Below are positions 9,150 through 18,030 of a stretch of 64,000 bases of DNA, one piece after another. Origin of the DNA: Devosia sp. Root635 (lineage in GTDB: Bacteria; Pseudomonadota; Alphaproteobacteria; Rhizobiales; Devosiaceae). The translations under genes and the position numbers were made by a program. A model generated the notes under the pieces. It saw only the letters and a list, made by a program, of their open reading frames with translations, made no database searches and had not been told where the DNA came from. Numbering within the stretch: the stretch's first letter is position 1; the number at the start of each line of letters is the position of its first letter. The stretch lies in the NCBI RefSeq assembly GCF_001427605.1, contig NZ_LMGZ01000001.1, positions 62,001 to 126,000 on the forward strand, written 5' to 3'.

Positions 9150-10231
9150 GGCTGGGCTCCATTGAGAGTCAGGCCGGCGCCCAGCGCCAGCGTATCGAGA
9201 TCGCCCCGATCGAAGGCCTGCGGATAGGACGCCACGGCGGCGTCATAGGCAGCCTGGGCGCTGTCGGTATCATCGAGCACCAGATAGGCGCGCACGAGCT
9301 GCGTCCATTCGGCAATGCTGCCGCCCTCGGCGGCGAGCCGGTCGGCCAGGCCGCCGACCATCTGGCCGATCATTTCGGCTTCCTGCGCATTGGCCGGAGC
9401 AACGCCGCCATTCTGCGCCACGGCCAGCCCCTGCTGCGCTGCCGGCAGCCAGGGCTCGTCCCCCTTGGACAAAGCCAGCGCCGCCTGCCAGGCCGCTGCG
9501 GCAGCCGGGTAATCCCCGGCGCGGGTCAGATCGGCGGCGATATAGAGCCGCGACAGCACATGGTTGGGGTCCGATGCCGCGGCCGCCCGCAGCAGGTCCA
9601 TGGCTTCCGCCGACCCGGCGCCGTCGGCGCCCAGCATCAGCGCTTCGGCAAGGCTGGTCTGCAGGTCCGCCGTCGGCTCGCCCAGTTCCATCATCCGGCG
9701 ATAGGCCCGTGCCGCATCGGCATAGCGGCCCATTTCGAGATAGGCGGGCGCGATGACGGTCCAGCCGCGCAAATCGTCGGGATTGGCGGTGAGCTGCGCC
9801 TCGATACGGGCAATGGCCGCATCGAGGTCGATCTGCTGGGCCATGGCATCGTCACGCCCGGCCAGCGGCTGGCTCGGCAGGTCCGGGCTGCCCAGCATGG
9901 CATAGAGCCCCAGCGCCAACACGGCGATCCCGCCAAGGCCCGCCAGCAGCGGCATCCGGCCAAGCCCATGCGGGGGTGCGACCATCCGCCCGGCCTCGGC
10001 CTTGAGTCGCAGGATTTCGCGCGCCAGCTCACCCCGCGCCGCTACTGCTTCGGGCTCGCCCAGCTTGCCGGCAGCGACATCGGCGTCGATCCCGGCCAGC
10101 ACCAGGCGAAAATGACTGTTGGCATCGTCCAATTCGGGGGCTGCTGCGTTGACCGCACGCGGGCCCGCTGCGTAAAAAAGTGCAGCGCATGCAATGGCGG
10201 TAACAGCGATGGCGATGAACCAGAAGAGCAT
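9146..10231 (-). CDS. ccmI: Cytochrome c biogenesis protein CcmI/CycH
   Basis: A 361-residue membrane protein that presents apocytochrome c to the heme lyase. Membrane helices at about residues 2-22 and 95-117 flank a cytoplasmic loop rich in Ala, Glu and Arg. The periplasmic C-terminal half has TPR-like helical repeats (for example GWTVIAPAYLEMGRYADAARAYRRM). I placed the start at the ATG at 10231 (MLFWFIAIAV). The longer frame to 10438 would overlap the divergent flavoprotein gene and is not membrane-like. First gene of the ccmIEFH run. Confidence 0.92.
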   Translation of the reverse strand: MLFWFIAIAVTAIACAALFYAAGPRAVNAAAPELDDANSHFRLVLAGIDADVAAGKLGEPEAVAARGELAREILRLKAEAGRMVAPPHGLGRMPLLAGLGGIAVLALGLYAMLGSPDLPSQPLAGRDDAMAQQIDLDAAIARIEAQLTANPDDLRGWTVIAPAYLEMGRYADAARAYRRMMELGEPTADLQTSLAEALMLGADGAGSAEAMDLLRAAAASDPNHVLSRLYIAADLTRAGDYPAAAAAWQAALALSKGDEPWLPAAQQGLAVAQNGGVAPANAQEAEMIGQMVGGLADRLAAEGGSIAEWTQLVRAYLVLDDTDSAQAAYDAAVASYPQAFDRGDLDTLALGAGLTLNGAQP

Positions 10232-10354
10232 GGGGCCCGAATGCTTGACGCCGGCGCGCGGCAAGATGGCGTCATCTATAAGCCCAATACGGCGAAAAAC
10301 CACCAAAACACGAGATCGTGGGGCGGACGCATTGCCACAGGCGCGCATTGCCGC

Positions 10355-11419
10355 ATGAGTGAGACCCGTGCCGATTTTGTCATTATCGGATCGACACCCC
10401 TCGCCCGGCTGGTCGCGGGATTGCTGGCGTCGGTGCATGGCAAAAGCGTGGTGTTTTCCGGTGAAAGCCAGTCTGGATACCGCCTGCCGCGTGCCATCGA
10501 CCTGTCGGTCGCCCCGATCACCCGCCCCGAAACCTGGGGTCTGCTCAAGGCCGGCCTGCCCGAGGCGCTGAAGCTGCTATCGCGCATCGGCGGACGCGGC
10601 GCCTGGTCGCGCGTCGATCCGATCTTCTTCTCCGAGGCGGCGGCGGGCAAGGAAGCCCTGGCCCATATCCGCCACATGGCGCTGGCCTTCGGCCATGCCG
10701 CCGAGCTGGTGCCCGCCAGCGCCATCGGGCCCGGCCGCAGCGGCCTGCTGCTGCGCGATGCGGTGCTGCTGCATCGGCCAACGCTGGAAGCGGGCCTCGA
10801 TCGGTGGCTGGACCAGCACGGCGTGCGCCGCTGCGGCGAGAGCGAGACGCTGACAGTGCGCAGCAGCGGCAGCGCGGAACTGGTTTCCGGAGCGGATCGC
10901 ATCGAAATCGAACAAGCCGTGCTGGCCGACGATGCCGCCGTCATCGACCATGTTCCCGGCCCGCTCTGGCCCGCTTTGCTGACCCGTCACGTAACGAGTA
11001 CGATCTTCACCGAACCGACGCGCCCCATTGCCGCCACGGTGATGCACCGGCTCGATACCGGCCTCACGCTGGTTCAGCAGCCCGGGCGCGGCATCGCCGC
11101 CATCGGCCCGGGCGCCATCGATCCCTTCGCCGCCGCCCTTGGAACCTTGCTGGGCCGGGAGCGGGAATTTCGGCAGGCGGGCCAATCGAGCTACGAAGCC
11201 CTGGTCACCGTGGACGCGGCCCCGGCCGTTGGCCGGCTGCGCGGCAGCGGTCCGGACATATTGGCTGGCCTCGGCCCCAGCGGAGCCTTTCTGGCGCCCG
11301 CCATCGCGCGCTGGCTCTGCGGCAAGGCCGACCCGGCCGAAAACGCCTGGCTCGGCGCCCGGCTGGTGGACCGCAGGGCAGCGCCGTCGGCCGTCGCCGA
11401 ATATGGGTGCGCGGCATGA
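10355..11419 (+). CDS. DAO-like flavoprotein, sarcosine oxidase beta-like, degenerate FAD motif
   Basis: A 354-residue protein resembling the glycine/sarcosine oxidase (DAO) family: N-terminal beta-strand DFVIIG, a mid region with substrate-domain character, and a C-terminal GLGPSGAFLAPAIARWLCG segment like the FAD-closing end of DAO enzymes. The usual dinucleotide-binding GxGxxG is replaced by GSTPLA near residues 11-16, so FAD binding may be altered or lost. The stop overlaps the start of the next gene in the pattern ATGA, so the two products are probably made together. Substrate unknown. Confidence 0.7.
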   Translation: MSETRADFVIIGSTPLARLVAGLLASVHGKSVVFSGESQSGYRLPRAIDLSVAPITRPETWGLLKAGLPEALKLLSRIGGRGAWSRVDPIFFSEAAAGKEALAHIRHMALAFGHAAELVPASAIGPGRSGLLLRDAVLLHRPTLEAGLDRWLDQHGVRRCGESETLTVRSSGSAELVSGADRIEIEQAVLADDAAVIDHVPGPLWPALLTRHVTSTIFTEPTRPIAATVMHRLDTGLTLVQQPGRGIAAIGPGAIDPFAAALGTLLGREREFRQAGQSSYEALVTVDAAPAVGRLRGSGPDILAGLGPSGAFLAPAIARWLCGKADPAENAWLGARLVDRRAAPSAVAEYGCAA

Positions 11420-13407
11420 GGAGCCAGCCCGGCCGCCTCGGCATTGAGCGTCAGCATCACCTGCAAGGCAGCGCCATAGACCGCGACCGCCCGTTGCAAT
11501 TCAGGCTGGATGGCCGGATCGTTTCCGGCTTTGCCGGCGATACCGTGCTGAGCGCCGCACTGGCATCGGGCATCGATGCCGCGGGGCGGCGCGACGGGGT
11601 GGCGCTGGCGCTCTCGGCGCGGCATGCGCCGGCCATTACCTTTGCAGCATTGGCGGGCGACCACCAGCGCGCCCTGCCGATGGAACGAACGCTCGCCACC
11701 AATGGCGCCGACTATCTCACCACGGCACAAAAGGTCGGGGGCAATCTTGTTGCGCGCCTGCTGCGGCGTGGCGGACGTTCGCTCGATATCGATCTCGACC
11801 GATCCGATGCGCTGGCGCGGCCCTGGCTGGGCACCCCGGCGGCGGCTGGGCCAGAAGCCGATCTCGTCGTGGTCGGCGGCGGTGTTGCCGGTCTTTCGGC
11901 TGCCCTGGCCGGCGCCAGGCGCGGCCTGCGGGTGGTCCTGGCCGAGGCAACGCCGCTGCTCGGCGGCAAGGCCCGCCTGTTCGGCACGCAGGACGGCGAG
12001 GAAACGCCCGACGCGGCCATTGCCCGCCTGACCGCCGCCGTAGCCAAAACCGATGCCATCACCGTGCTCACGTCCGCCGAGGCTTTTGCCCTGCGTCCCG
12101 GCGTGGTGCGGCTGCATCAGGTCGAAATGCCCGACGGCACGCCGACCGGGCGGGTCATCGACATACACGCGCCCCATATTGTGCTGGCCACCGGGGCGCT
12201 GGAGCGTCTGCCGCTGTTTCCGGGCAACCGGCTGCCCGGCGTCATCGGAGCGCTCGATGCGTTCGAGCTTGCGCAGCTCTATGGCCTGTGGCCGGGCTCG
12301 TCCGCCCTCGTCGCCACCGGCAGCAGCCCCGCCTACCGGCTGGCCATGCTGCTCACCGATGCCGGCATCACCGTGCCGCGCATCATCGATTCGCGGCCGC
12401 ATCCGCAGTCGCGCTTCATCGAATTCTCCAAGGCCTACGGCATTACGCTGGCCGCGGGCACCATCGTCGCGTCGGCCACCCCGGCGCGCCGAGGCAATGG
12501 CGTCGTCGCCATGCCGAAATTGTCGATGGAGGGATTTTCACGCACCGAGCCGGCATTGCCGGTGGACCGGCTCGTGGTCTGCGGCGGCTGGCAGCCGGAT
12601 TTGACCCTGTGGCATATGGCGGGCGGGGAGAGCGCCTGGAATGCCGGCGGCATGCGCCTCGAAGGGCGTGGCGGTCCAGAGGGAACGGTGCTCGCCGGCA
12701 GTGCCGCCGGCTGGGTCAGCCGCAGCGCCTGCCTCGCCAGCGGCGGTGATGCCGTCGATGTGCTGCTCGGTCGCCATCGCCGGCTGGTCGAGGACCGATT
12801 GATCGACCCCATTTACGAGACGCCCGATGCCCCCGCTTCGGTGGGAGACGAGCCCGACGAGGCGGCCCAGCCGGTCTTTCTCGATGGCGGCTGGCGCCAT
12901 ATCCAGCGTCCGCGCCGCGTCGTTTCGCGCTGGCCGGCCTGGCTGCCCTTCGCGCCGAAGCCGCCGGGATGGTCGCTCGCCGATACGCCGCAGCCGCTGG
13001 ATATCGCCGACATCGCCGCAGGCGTGCAGCTCGGCGCCATTCCGGCCACCAGCGCCGGCATCGTAGCGCAGGAGCGTGTGGCCATGGTCGTCATCGAGAG
13101 CGATCAGCCCGATGAAACCGCGCACCCCGCCGGCCCCCTGCCCCTGCCGCCGCCCTGGCTCGCCGCCCGCTATGCCGGCGCCACGCTCTGGCTGGCCGTG
13201 CCCGACGATGCGCGAACCCTCGATGCCGGCGCGCTGATCCACACCAATGCCGACGAAACCGACCCGCTCAAGGCCATCGGTGTCATAGTGCGGATCGTCA
13301 ACGGCACTGCCGTCGCTCTCGTCGACGGCAGTGCCGGCCAAAGCGCCAGCGTCCGCGAACCCGGCCGTGCCGTGGGTATCCGGCTGGTGGAGCCGTATCG
13401 GGCCTAG
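11416..13407 (+). CDS. FAD/NAD(P) oxidoreductase, sarcosine oxidase alpha-like
   Basis: A 663-residue protein with the layout of SoxA/HcnA-HcnB/opine-oxidase alpha chains. Residues about 20-100 resemble the ferredoxin-like N-terminal domain but contain no cysteine, so no iron-sulfur cluster is expected there. A pyridine-nucleotide disulfide-type fold follows, with an intact VVVGGGVAGLSAALAGARRG near 149-168 and an ATGALERLPLFPGNRLPGV segment. It is shorter than SoxA (about 960-1000) and I see no folate-binding aminomethyltransferase domain. Coupled to the DAO-like gene. Its stop overlaps the convergent gene's stop by four bases. Confidence 0.75.
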   Translation: MRSQPGRLGIERQHHLQGSAIDRDRPLQFRLDGRIVSGFAGDTVLSAALASGIDAAGRRDGVALALSARHAPAITFAALAGDHQRALPMERTLATNGADYLTTAQKVGGNLVARLLRRGGRSLDIDLDRSDALARPWLGTPAAAGPEADLVVVGGGVAGLSAALAGARRGLRVVLAEATPLLGGKARLFGTQDGEETPDAAIARLTAAVAKTDAITVLTSAEAFALRPGVVRLHQVEMPDGTPTGRVIDIHAPHIVLATGALERLPLFPGNRLPGVIGALDAFELAQLYGLWPGSSALVATGSSPAYRLAMLLTDAGITVPRIIDSRPHPQSRFIEFSKAYGITLAAGTIVASATPARRGNGVVAMPKLSMEGFSRTEPALPVDRLVVCGGWQPDLTLWHMAGGESAWNAGGMRLEGRGGPEGTVLAGSAAGWVSRSACLASGGDAVDVLLGRHRRLVEDRLIDPIYETPDAPASVGDEPDEAAQPVFLDGGWRHIQRPRRVVSRWPAWLPFAPKPPGWSLADTPQPLDIADIAAGVQLGAIPATSAGIVAQERVAMVVIESDQPDETAHPAGPLPLPPPWLAARYAGATLWLAVPDDARTLDAGALIHTNADETDPLKAIGVIVRIVNGTAVALVDGSAGQSASVREPGRAVGIRLVEPYRA

Positions 13408-14612
13408 CTGCGCCGTTCGGCGGCTGCGCGAGCGCGCTTCAGCGTTTCGGCATATTCGGGATTGAAGCGGACTTCGGCCATCTTGATGCCGGCATCGAGC
13501 CGCGCGCCGATCACCGCGTCGGCCGGATGCTGGCGGATCAGGTCGAGATTGCGCTGCAGATGAACTTCCAGCGCCTGTCCGATCTGGCTCCAGGCCTGCT
13601 CGAACAGGGCGTTGAGCGCCAGCGAGTCGCGGCATTCGCGGATCGTCGCCAGCAGATAGACGCCGTTGATGGCGGCCAGTATCCGGTCATTGTCGAGCCG
13701 GTCGCTGCCTTCGCGGCCACGGCGCATGGCCTGGTTGAGGTCGGCGACCACGTCGCGCAGGCGGGGCTCGATGCGGTCCGATACCTGCTTGGTGATGGCC
13801 GAGAGCACCATGGCCCAGCGGCTGCCACGGGCAAATTCGATATAGCCGGTCAGCGACCGCACCAGCCGGTGGAAGCGCTCGAGGCTGCGGCAGACGAGGT
13901 CGATATCGGCGAAGGCGCCCATCGGCTGCAGGATGTGAATCTGGTTCTGCGCATGGGCCAGGATGGCGTCGACTACCGGGCTGAAGCCCATGCGGATCAC
14001 GGCAACTTCGGTGGCATTGCCCGACAGCTTGATGATGGTAGTGATGAGCCGCGTCGGATTGGCGATATGCCCGAGGGCGGCGTGAAATAGCAGCGAAGCC
14101 AGCGCCGGATCCTTCAAGGGCATGGATTGCAAGGCCACGCCCAGGGCGCCGTCTTCGCCTATGGCGTTGACGGCCTTACCGAAAGCCTGGGCCTTGGCAA
14201 GCAAGGCCCGGCTGCGCAAGGCCATCATGATGGCCGGCAGAGCATCGCGGGCCTCGGTGCTGCCGAGGGCAGCGCGCAGGCGCCGATCCTTCTCCTGATC
14301 TCCGGCGGCTGCGGCCAGGGCGTCCTTCATGCGGGTCAGTATGTCGGGCAGCACGACTTCGAGGTCTTTGGCCAGGAAATTGCCGTTGGCAACGCCCTCG
14401 GCAGAGATCAGGTCGGGGCAGAGATCGCGGTAGACCCAGGTCCAGCCGGCTTCCGCATAGGCGCGCGATACCGAGCCGGCAAAAGGAAACGGCACCGGGT
14501 CCTGCACCAGGATCACATCGATGACGCCGGCGAACGGACGCGCGGGGGTGCGCCCAGTCCGGCGGGGCGCGGCGGAGGCCGGCATTTCACTCTGATTGGC
14601 GGCTTGGGACAT
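13404..14612 (-). CDS. Conserved-looking protein of unknown function
   Basis: A 402-residue soluble, mostly helical protein that I do not recognise. No signal peptide or membrane segment is visible. It opens with a Pro/Arg-rich stretch, then FAGVIDVILVQDPVPFPFAG, followed by helical sequence with many Ala, Leu and Arg residues. The ATG at 14612 is preferred over a TTG at 14648, but neither has a good ribosome site. Codon use matches the neighbours. It is convergent with the flavoprotein operon, sharing four bases at the stop codons. Confidence 0.7.
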   Translation of the reverse strand: MSQAANQSEMPASAAPRRTGRTPARPFAGVIDVILVQDPVPFPFAGSVSRAYAEAGWTWVYRDLCPDLISAEGVANGNFLAKDLEVVLPDILTRMKDALAAAAGDQEKDRRLRAALGSTEARDALPAIMMALRSRALLAKAQAFGKAVNAIGEDGALGVALQSMPLKDPALASLLFHAALGHIANPTRLITTIIKLSGNATEVAVIRMGFSPVVDAILAHAQNQIHILQPMGAFADIDLVCRSLERFHRLVRSLTGYIEFARGSRWAMVLSAITKQVSDRIEPRLRDVVADLNQAMRRGREGSDRLDNDRILAAINGVYLLATIRECRDSLALNALFEQAWSQIGQALEVHLQRNLDLIRQHPADAVIGARLDAGIKMAEVRFNPEYAETLKRARAAAERRS

Positions 14613-14700
14613 CAACGCAGCGGGTCTGGAAAACGAATTCGTCCCCAAACCCTATAGCGCGTTGGTAAACAATCCTTATCCGGGAAGACCGCGAACTCTA

Positions 14701-15174
14701 TCAGGCGGCGCCCTGCACCACGGCCCAGTTGCCGTTCTGCTCGCGGCAGGCGGTGCCCTTCTTCACATAGTCCTGGCCGTTGGCCTTGACCGTGTGGGTA
14801 AAGTCGCGGCAGTCGAGATTGTTGACGCGGACATAGGGGCCCACGGCCACCGTGCCGGTCGTGCCCCTGTCGCCGGCCCACTGGCGCGGTGCGCCGGGGC
14901 GACCGAACTGCAAAGCGTAGAACTGGGCGCTGTTGGCTTCGGCCGAATCCTTGGCCGTCATGATCGCCAGGGCCGCCGGGTCGACGAAGCCATTGGCGAC
15001 GCTGGTGGTCAGCAGAGCCTGTTGCGTCGTCTGCGCCGGCGTCGCCACCAGCGGCTGCGGCGTCACCGGCGTCATCACCACCGGGGCCTGCGCCACCTGG
15101 GTCGGACCGGTACTGGCACAGCCGGCAAGGGTCAAGGCAAGCAGCGGCGCGGCGATTAGGGCGATGCGGTTCAT
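14701..15174 (-). CDS. Outer-membrane lipoprotein, surface-antigen-like
   Basis: A 157-residue lipoprotein. MNRIALIAAPLLALTLAGCAS is a clear signal with lipobox LAGC, making Cys20 the lipidated residue. A Pro/Thr/Gln-rich linker follows. The C-terminal part (VGPYVRVNNLDCRDFTHTVK ... GTACREQNGNWAVV) resembles the 17-kDa surface antigen/RT0821-like domain, with two cysteines that could pair. Start at ATG 15174; a TTG two codons upstream is less likely. It lies downstream of feuQ on the same strand with a 60-base gap. Confidence 0.8.
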   Translation of the reverse strand: MNRIALIAAPLLALTLAGCASTGPTQVAQAPVVMTPVTPQPLVATPAQTTQQALLTTSVANGFVDPAALAIMTAKDSAEANSAQFYALQFGRPGAPRQWAGDRGTTGTVAVGPYVRVNNLDCRDFTHTVKANGQDYVKKGTACREQNGNWAVVQGAA

Positions 15175-15234
15175 GTGCAAAAATCTCGTGGTCGTTTGTA
15201 ATGGCTCTTGTTGTCGTAATGCGGCGAAAGTGCG

Positions 15235-16611
15235 TCAGGTTGCGTTTGGCCTGGCCATGGCGCCAAGACGTGCCGTTGGTAGCCGCAATTCCACCAGCAG
15301 TCCGCCCAGCGCCGAACGTTTGAGCGCCAGGCTGCCACCATAGACATCCACCAGTTCCTTGACGATATCGAGCCCCAGGCCGCTACCGGGCGTTTTCTCG
15401 TCCAGCCTGACACCACGGCGCAACACTTTCTGCGCGTCTTGCTCGGACAGGCCGGGGCCGTTGTCGTCGATGCGGATCAGCAACATGGTGCCGGTGTCGC
15501 TGCGCTCGGCGTCGAGCCGCACGCCCACCTGCCCCTTTGACCATTTGCAGGCATTGTCGAGCAGGTTGCCCGCCATTTCCTCCAGATCGGCCTCATCGCC
15601 GCGGAACCATGGCAATGATGCGTCGGGGCGCTGGAAAGCGATGGTGCAGTCGGGGTTGATCTTGCGCATGACCCGCGTCAGCCGCAGCATGATCATGGTG
15701 GCATCGGCCTTCTTGCCCACCACCGAGGTCCGGGCCGCCAGTCGCGCGCGCTCGAGATAGGTCGCGACCATGGTGCTCATCTTCTCGCTCTCGGCGACCA
15801 CCACGTCGGCCAGCGCACCCTTTTTCGCGGCCGCCTCGTTGCGCAGCACGGCGATGGGGGTCTTGAGCCCATGGGCAAGATTGCCGACCTGGTTGCGCGC
15901 CCGCTCGATGATCTGCGCATTGGAGCGCAGCAATTCGTTGACCTCCTCGGCCAGCGGCGCGATCTCGCGGGGATAGGTGCCGGCAATCGCGACACTCTCA
16001 CCCTCGCGCACGCTTTCGATGGCGGCGCTGAGCCGGTCGATGGGCCGCATGGCGAAGCGCGCCACGATGGCGCTCATGATCGCCAGCATCACTCCCACCG
16101 CGCCCAGCACGATAAAGGCCTGTCCGCGGAAATTGCCCACCAGCTCAAGGATTTCACTGAGATTGCCGGTGACCACGATCTGATAGGTGGTCGGCGCCAG
16201 CGTCACCGCGCGCTCCACCACGCGCATGCGCGTGCCGAATACGTCGTCCATGATGGCCGTGCGCCGGCCCCGCGCATCGGCGGCGCCGGTCATGTCGGGA
16301 AGGTCGATGCCGACCACCGAGGTCGAGAGGTTGTAGAGCGTGCCGTCGGCATCGCGGATGGCCCAGTACCAGCCCGAGCGCGGCCGGTCGAAGCGCGGAT
16401 CGCTGAGGGCGATATCGGCGCTCGACGGATCGCCCGCCTCCAGCAGGGCCCCAGCCAGGCTCTCGACATGGAATTCGAGCGTGTCCGACAGCGACGTATC
16501 GAGCGCCCGCGAATAGAGATCGGTCAGCAGAAAGCCGGTCGCCACCAGCGCCAGGATCAGCCAGCCCGCCGACAGCCAGAACAATGATGCCGCGATGGAG
16601 CCCTTACGCAT
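15235..16611 (-). CDS. feuQ: Sensor histidine kinase FeuQ-like
   Basis: PhoQ-type sensor kinase of 458 residues, partner of FeuP. Membrane segments lie near residues 11-31 and 165-187 with a periplasmic domain between. HAMP follows, then NLAHGLKTPIAVLRNEAAA with phosphoacceptor His247, and an ATPase domain with LLDNACKWSKG, DDNGPGLSEQD and GSGLGLDIVKELVDVYGG. In Sinorhizobium the FeuPQ pair controls cyclic glucan export and osmotic responses. That role here is inferred from similarity. It is separated from feuP by a repeat of 112 bases. Confidence 0.88.
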   Translation of the reverse strand: MRKGSIAASLFWLSAGWLILALVATGFLLTDLYSRALDTSLSDTLEFHVESLAGALLEAGDPSSADIALSDPRFDRPRSGWYWAIRDADGTLYNLSTSVVGIDLPDMTGAADARGRRTAIMDDVFGTRMRVVERAVTLAPTTYQIVVTGNLSEILELVGNFRGQAFIVLGAVGVMLAIMSAIVARFAMRPIDRLSAAIESVREGESVAIAGTYPREIAPLAEEVNELLRSNAQIIERARNQVGNLAHGLKTPIAVLRNEAAAKKGALADVVVAESEKMSTMVATYLERARLAARTSVVGKKADATMIMLRLTRVMRKINPDCTIAFQRPDASLPWFRGDEADLEEMAGNLLDNACKWSKGQVGVRLDAERSDTGTMLLIRIDDNGPGLSEQDAQKVLRRGVRLDEKTPGSGLGLDIVKELVDVYGGSLALKRSALGGLLVELRLPTARLGAMARPNAT

Positions 16612-16632
16612 GATCTTGCGCCGGACTGAAAG

Positions 16633-16744
16633 CCCCTCCCCCTTGAGGGGAGGGGTTGGGGTGGGGGTGTCGCGCTATCCGATGGCATCTCGTCGCATGG
16701 AAAACTCGACACCCCCACCCAAGCCCTCCCCTCAAGGGGGAGGG
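16633..16744. repeat. Interspersed palindromic repeat, family C, copy 1
   Basis: Left arm CCCCTCCCCCTTGAGGGGAGG followed by GGGTGGGGGTGTCG, and right arm CGACACCCCCACCC followed by CCCTCCCCTCAAGGGGGAGGG. It is the same layout as 26602-26753, with a shortened variant at 36630-36712. It lies between feuP and feuQ. Confidence 0.85.
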
Positions 16745-16779
16745 AATGGCGCAGTGGGTGTTGAAAGCGTAGAGCAAAA

Positions 16780-17439
16780 TCAGTCTTCCGCGATCTGATA
16801 ACCCAGCCCGCGCACCGTCTGGATACAATCCTCGGGCAGCTTCTTGCGCAGCCGGCCGACAAACACTTCGATCGTGTTGCTGTCGCGATCGAAATCCTGG
16901 TCGTAAAGATGCTCGGTCAGTTCCGTCCGCGAGATGACCTTGCCCTTGTGGTGCATGAGATAGCTCAACAGCCGCAATTCGTGGCTGGTCAGTTTCACCG
17001 ACTGGCCATCGACCGTCACCTTGCCCGAGCGCGCATCGAGCCGCACCGCACCGGCCACGATCTCGTTGGAGGCGAGCCCGGCCGCGCGGCGCACCAGGGC
17101 GCGGATGCGCGCCAGCACTTCCTCCATGTGGAACGGCTTGGCGACATAATCATCGGCGCCGGCATCGATCCCCTGCACCTTGTCGCTCCAGCGATCGCGC
17201 GCCGTGAGCAGCAGCACCGGAGTCGTCTTGTCGGCGCGCCGCCATTCTTCCAGCACCGAGAGCCCGTCCATCTGCGGCAGCCCGATATCGAGCACGATGG
17301 CGTCATAGGGTTCGGTGTCGCCGAGGAAATGTCCCTCCTCGCCGTCAAAGGCCACGTCGACCGCATAACCGGCCTCGGTCAGGGCTTCCTTGAGCTGCCG
17401 GTTGAGATTGGTATCGTCTTCGACAACGAGAATACGCAT
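16780..17439 (-). CDS. feuP: OmpR-family response regulator FeuP-like
   Basis: A 219-residue response regulator. The receiver domain has EDD at 7-9, phosphoacceptor Asp51 (IVLDIGLPQMDG) and the KPF lysine near 104. The winged-helix domain carries LTSHELRLLSYLMHHKGKVISRTELTEH and ends at TVRGLGYQIAED. The sequence strongly recalls rhizobial FeuP, especially GHFLGDTEPYDAIVLDIGLP and DRDSNTIEVFVGRLRKK. It lies 25 bases after the PepSY-like gene and upstream of feuQ, so all three probably form one regulatory unit. Confidence 0.92.
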   Translation of the reverse strand: MRILVVEDDTNLNRQLKEALTEAGYAVDVAFDGEEGHFLGDTEPYDAIVLDIGLPQMDGLSVLEEWRRADKTTPVLLLTARDRWSDKVQGIDAGADDYVAKPFHMEEVLARIRALVRRAAGLASNEIVAGAVRLDARSGKVTVDGQSVKLTSHELRLLSYLMHHKGKVISRTELTEHLYDQDFDRDSNTIEVFVGRLRKKLPEDCIQTVRGLGYQIAED

Positions 17440-17464
17440 TGCAGGCCCCCGCTACGTCTATGCG

Positions 17465-17758
17465 TTACTGCGCGCTCAGAACCAGGTTCTGCGCTTCCCC
17501 CTCGGGAGTCAGCACGCCGATAATATAGACGAGCCCGCCGCCTTCGTCACATACCTGAACGGAAAGGATTTCCGCGCTGCCATCGACGCCGGCCGAAGCC
17601 AGCACCGCATCGAGCGACATGATCTGGCCGGACGACACCGCATCCTGGATCTGGCGCTTGTCGAGGCACGCCTGCGCATGGGCCGCCCCAGTCGAGGCAA
17701 GGCCAACCGCCAGTGCGACAGCGATCGATGCGAGGAAATTTGAGGTCAAGGTTTTCAT
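17465..17758 (-). CDS. Small secreted PepSY-like protein upstream of feuP
   Basis: A 97-residue protein with a signal peptide (about 1-29, ending AHAQA). The mature part holds two cysteines and a PepSY-like pattern: ACLDKRQIQDAVSSGQIMSLDAVLASAG followed by VQVCDEGGGLVYIIGVLTPEG. PepSY proteins adjacent to PhoPQ/FeuPQ-type systems often act as periplasmic inhibitors or sensors. A modulatory role on FeuQ is inferred from adjacency. Start ATG at 17758. Confidence 0.75.
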   Translation of the reverse strand: MKTLTSNFLASIAVALAVGLASTGAAHAQACLDKRQIQDAVSSGQIMSLDAVLASAGVDGSAEILSVQVCDEGGGLVYIIGVLTPEGEAQNLVLSAQ

Positions 17759-17833
17759 GACAGCAACTTAGGAGGCTGTTGCTGAATGGGACATGAATAA
17801 GGCAGGAGCGCCAGTCCGAGGCGTATCAACGGA

Positions 17834-18030
17834 TCAGAAATGATGCTCTATCCCCGCCTGTTTCATAACGGCATTGGCCGTGTGCCGAGATAGCGAGCCC
17901 CTGTCCACCGTGAACGTGCGATCGGTAATTGGGCTATACCAGATCTCGTGATCGCCTTGCCCTGGCGACGATACTCACAGCCGGCGGCTTTCAGGGCTTC
18001 CACGATCTGTCGATAGAGGCCCTGGCCCAT
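17834..18030 (-). pseudogene. hicA: HicA-type mRNA interferase toxin, frameshifted
   Basis: The minus frame from ATG 18030 reads MGQGLYRQIVEALKAAGCEYRRQGK, then leaves the family pattern at about base 17955. Shifting frame at that point restores the rest: GDHEIWYSPITDRTFTVDRG and then SLSRHTANAVMKQAGIEHHF, to a TGA at 17834. A single missing G explains both halves. The restored product would be 65 residues with the catalytic histidine in DHEIW. As it stands the protein ends out of frame. It could be a real inactivating mutation or a sequence error. The ATG overlaps the antitoxin stop by one base. Confidence 0.8.

Noticed and set aside
9131-10354. Long N-terminal extension in frame with the DAO-like gene
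   Set aside because: It is antisense to ccmI. The protein-like sequence begins at ATG 10355.
10804-11415. N-terminal extension of the alpha-like flavoprotein
   Set aside because: It lies inside the DAO-like gene in another frame and is rich in Arg and Pro. ATG 11416 with ATGA overlap is the better start.
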